Of a DNA stretch of 7,422 nucleotides, positions 5,176 to 7,422 are shown one piece after another. Position 1 is the first letter of the stretch. Each line of letters starts with the position of its first letter. Location: NCBI GenBank assembly GCA_007132865.1, contig SLNU01000025.1:1-7422 (forward strand), read 5' to 3'. The position numbers and the translations under genes are program-made. The notes beneath the pieces are model-generated. The model saw nothing but the letters and a program-made list of their open reading frames with translations, ran no database searches and was not told the origin of the DNA. This DNA is from Bacteroidales bacterium. Lineage in GTDB: Bacteria; Bacteroidota; Bacteroidia; Bacteroidales; UBA7960.

Positions 5176-6834
5176 ATGCTTGCCCGGTTTTTCTCCGTTG
5201 CGCTGCCCGCCCTGGTCGCGCTGATCCTGATTCCCGCAGGCCTGAGTGGACAGGCTGCCAGTGAACGCTCCGTGCCGAATCGGCAGGATACCTACCGCAT
5301 CGCCATTTTGTCGTTTGTACATGAAACCTGTACCTATTGTCCGGAGCCGGCCGGGTTGTCAGATTGGCTGGCAACGGGGCCCGCTTCAGATGCCTTCCTG
5401 GGCAGCAGCACCGGCTATGTGGGTGGTTTTGAAGCCCGGATGGAAGCCTATGGGGGTGTCGAACTGGTGGGCATCACCTCCCCGGCGGGCATGCCGGTCG
5501 GGGGTACTTCCCGCAGCTGGAACTCCCCGGAGGTGTGGGACTACTTCACCAGCCGCATGATTCGGGATTTGGAGGACAAGGGACCCTTCGACGGGGTGCA
5601 TATGGCCCTGCACGGATCCATGGCGGTGGTGGGCATCGCCCGGCCGGAAGCCGAGCTGGTAAGGATGGTCAGGCGTGTTGTCGGACCCGCAGCGGTGATC
5701 AATGTGGTGCTGGACCTGCATGCATGTGTGGATGCCGAGCTGGTGGCAGATGACGCGGCAGATGCCGTATTCTCCGTGAAACGTTTCCCCCATTACGATG
5801 CCACGCTGATGGGGCAGCGGTCAGCCGACGTGATGATCCGGTCATTGCAGGGAACTTACAAGCCTGTGGTGGCGACCCGCAAGCCCGGGGTGATTACTCC
5901 CAGTTTCTTCCAGGCCACGGTGCGCTATCCGGCCCGTGAGATTATGGAAAGAGCCAGGCGGTGGGAAAACCGGGAGGAGGACGTCTATGTATCGGTCAAC
6001 TTCGGCTTCGCCTATGCCGATGTGCCCGACAATGGGGCCTCCATTTACGTGTTGACAAATGATGACCCGGACCTGGCCAAACAAATCGCCGACGATATGA
6101 ACGAATTCTTCTGGATGCATCGCGAGGATTTTGTATTCAAGGAGATTTTTGATGTGGAGAATGGCGTGGAACGTGTCATGCAGGCCGTGTCAGCAGGGGA
6201 GACCCCGGTGGTGGTGGCCGACGGATGCGACCGCACCGGGGGTGCCACCTGGATCACCAATGAGCTGATCCGCCGGGGGGCATCCAATTTCTGCATCGGC
6301 ACACTGACCGACCTGGACCTGTTTCAGACCCTGACGGCACGCGGACTGCGTCCGGGTGATCACACCGGCCCCATCCATGTCGGTGGCACCACGGATTCTT
6401 TCGCCGGTGACCCGGCGGCACTGGATGATGCGGTGGTGGAATTCCTGGATGCCCGTTACCTGGTGCTGCTGTTCGGCGACAACAACCGCATCGTGGTCAC
6501 CCCCGAACTGCGACAGATCACCGACCCCCGCTGGCATGCCTCGGTGGGCGTCGACTTTGACCAGCTAGACATTGTGGTACACAAGACCCGGGTGCACTTT
6601 TTCCGGGGGTATTACGAAACCGGCATCGCCGGGGAGGAGTATCCGGGGACCATCGTGAAGATCGAAGTACCCGGATGGGGACCGGCAGACCTGTCAAGGA
6701 TCAACTTCGTGAACGGCGGGCAGTACCTCTATCCCTATGTGTTGGACCGGGAGATGGGGCATGAATGGGATCGTCCCTATATCGGCGACGAGGATATGAT
6801 TTACCAGACCGGGGAGGGGCAGCGGCTCAGATAA
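5176..6834 (+). CDS. Exported M81-family (MlrC-type) metallopeptidase
   Basis: The 552-residue protein belongs to the family of MlrC, the zinc enzyme that cleaves the linear tetrapeptide of microcystin. From ATG 5176 it has a signal-peptide-like start (hydrophobic about residues 8-22, probable cleavage near GLSGQA at 27). Zinc-site motifs are HET (49-51), DLH (180-182) and FPHYD (204-208); LHGSM (145-149) also fits the family. The C-terminal MlrC_C-like domain runs from about 320. The start is uncertain. ATGs also lie in frame at 5110 and 4927 and a TTG at 5161; 4927 overlaps the divergent gene and is rejected, while 5110 would give an unusually long basic N-region. An AGGAG lies only 1 nt before the 5176 ATG, closer than is usual. 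Odd points are a CTYC motif right after HET, and DGCDRTGGA (349-357) where I expect a DNPGGG-like sequence. The DmpA-type gene follows after 34 nt, probably in one operon. Confidence 0.9.
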   Translation: MLARFFSVALPALVALILIPAGLSGQAASERSVPNRQDTYRIAILSFVHETCTYCPEPAGLSDWLATGPASDAFLGSSTGYVGGFEARMEAYGGVELVGITSPAGMPVGGTSRSWNSPEVWDYFTSRMIRDLEDKGPFDGVHMALHGSMAVVGIARPEAELVRMVRRVVGPAAVINVVLDLHACVDAELVADDAADAVFSVKRFPHYDATLMGQRSADVMIRSLQGTYKPVVATRKPGVITPSFFQATVRYPAREIMERARRWENREEDVYVSVNFGFAYADVPDNGASIYVLTNDDPDLAKQIADDMNEFFWMHREDFVFKEIFDVENGVERVMQAVSAGETPVVVADGCDRTGGATWITNELIRRGASNFCIGTLTDLDLFQTLTARGLRPGDHTGPIHVGGTTDSFAGDPAALDDAVVEFLDARYLVLLFGDNNRIVVTPELRQITDPRWHASVGVDFDQLDIVVHKTRVHFFRGYYETGIAGEEYPGTIVKIEVPGWGPADLSRINFVNGGQYLYPYVLDREMGHEWDRPYIGDEDMIYQTGEGQRLR

Positions 6835-6868
6835 TTCCGGCAATTTCACAATAGAAAAATAAACAGAG

Positions 6869-7422
6869 ATGAAATTCACAGACGTTTCCTTATTCACGGC
6901 ATTGGCGGCTATCCTATTCCTCTTTTTGACCGTGACCCCGAACAGCTTGTCCGCCCAGGAACATGGGCCCCGCATGCGCTCTGCCGCTTTGGGCCTGCAG
7001 GTCGGGGAGCTCGAAGCCGGAGCCCTGAACGCGATCACGGATGTGGAGGGGGTGCTCGTCGGACATACCACCCGCATCGAAGGGGAGCACATCCGCACTG
7101 GTGTGACTGCTATCGTTCCCCATGGCGGCAACATTTTCCGGCAAAAGGTTCCGGCTGCGATCCATTGCTACAACGGATTTGGCAAGTTGGCCGGCTACCT
7201 GCAGGTCCGCGAACTGGGCAACATCGAAGCCCCCATTGTGCTCACGAATACCCTGAACGTAGGGACGGCCGTGGATGCCGTCGTTAGATATGTATTGTCG
7301 TCGGATGGCAACGAATCGGTGCGTTCGGTAAATGCCGTGGTGGGCGAAACGAACGACGGCTTTTTGAATGACATCCGCGGGCAGCATGTCACCGGGCAGG
7401 ATGTGGAGCAGGCCATACGCAG
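6869..7422 (+). CDS. DmpA-type aminopeptidase (P1/S58 family), 3' end outside the window
   Basis: 184 codons are visible from the ATG at 6869, with no stop before the edge. Residues 1-29 form a signal peptide (MKFTDVSLFTALAAILFLFL, likely cut near SLSA). The mature part shows hallmarks of the DmpA family: NAITDVEGVLVGHTT (54-68), RTGVTAIVPHGGN (76-88), NGFGKLAGYLQV (102-113), LTNTLNVGTA (125-134) and VGETNDGFLND (158-168). DmpA-family proteins are Ntn-type enzymes that cut themselves into two chains at an internal serine, which then acts as nucleophile. They release N-terminal L-, D- or beta-amino acids from peptides or amides. That self-cleavage site lies beyond the window, so activity cannot be judged. 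The gene follows the M81 gene on the same strand, and both enzymes appear exported, suggesting stepwise peptide breakdown in the periplasm. The leader AAACAGAG before the ATG is at best a weak ribosome-binding site. Confidence 0.92.
   Translation, partial: MKFTDVSLFTALAAILFLFLTVTPNSLSAQEHGPRMRSAALGLQVGELEAGALNAITDVEGVLVGHTTRIEGEHIRTGVTAIVPHGGNIFRQKVPAAIHCYNGFGKLAGYLQVRELGNIEAPIVLTNTLNVGTAVDAVVRYVLSSDGNESVRSVNAVVGETNDGFLNDIRGQHVTGQDVEQAIR

Noticed and set aside
3402..7422. Microcystin degradation cluster
   Set aside because: Only MlrB-class and MlrC-class relatives are present; no mlrA-like membrane protease or mlrD-like transporter is in the window, and both families have many other roles.

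Overview
The window reads as chromosomal DNA from a member of the Bacteroidota. The support is indirect: a sequence matching the Bacteroidota -7 promoter box (TAnnTTTG) lies upstream of one operon, Shine-Dalgarno sequences are weak or badly spaced, several proteins carry signal peptides, and the TPR-rich, transporter-plus-secreted-hydrolase content fits that phylum. No RNA gene, CRISPR array, integrase or transposase is visible, and no species can be named.

Layout. The left part (1-3259) is all on the minus strand. In transcription order it holds a small symporter subunit with a large extra domain (3259-2501), a sodium:solute symporter of the ActP/VC_2705 type (2498-831), a membrane-anchored TPR protein (828-73) and the first 11 codons of a further gene with a signal-peptide-like start (34-1). 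The first three genes are separated by only 2 nt each, so they are almost certainly one translationally coupled operon. A candidate promoter and a 12-bp palindrome lie just upstream (3295-3322).

The right part (3402-7422) is visibly richer in G+C and encodes three exported peptidase-type enzymes. A serine hydrolase of the beta-lactamase/PBP4* class (peptidase S12) with a C-terminal TPR tail lies on the minus strand (4937-3402). Divergently transcribed from a shared intergenic region (4938-5175) are an M81 (MlrC-type) metallopeptidase (5176-6834) and, 34 nt later, a DmpA/S58-type aminopeptidase (from 6869, cut by the window edge).

How they may work together (inference). The symporter operon resembles the two-subunit sodium/substrate symporters (small DUF4212 subunit plus large SSS subunit). 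Here the small subunit carries about 160 residues between its two membrane helices, and a third TPR protein with one N-terminal helix is added; both extra domains should face the periplasm. The hydrolase trio pairs an S12 enzyme with an M81 enzyme, as in the microcystin-degrading mlrB/mlrC genes, and adds a DmpA-family enzyme, a family that includes D-amino-acid and beta-amino-acid aminopeptidases. This suggests periplasmic breakdown of peptides with non-standard residues. No mlrA-like gene is present, so microcystin itself is not implied. The most distinctive items are the enlarged small subunit, the signal-peptide-derived tandem repeat in the S12 enzyme, and an 11-bp inverted repeat flanking the S12 gene.
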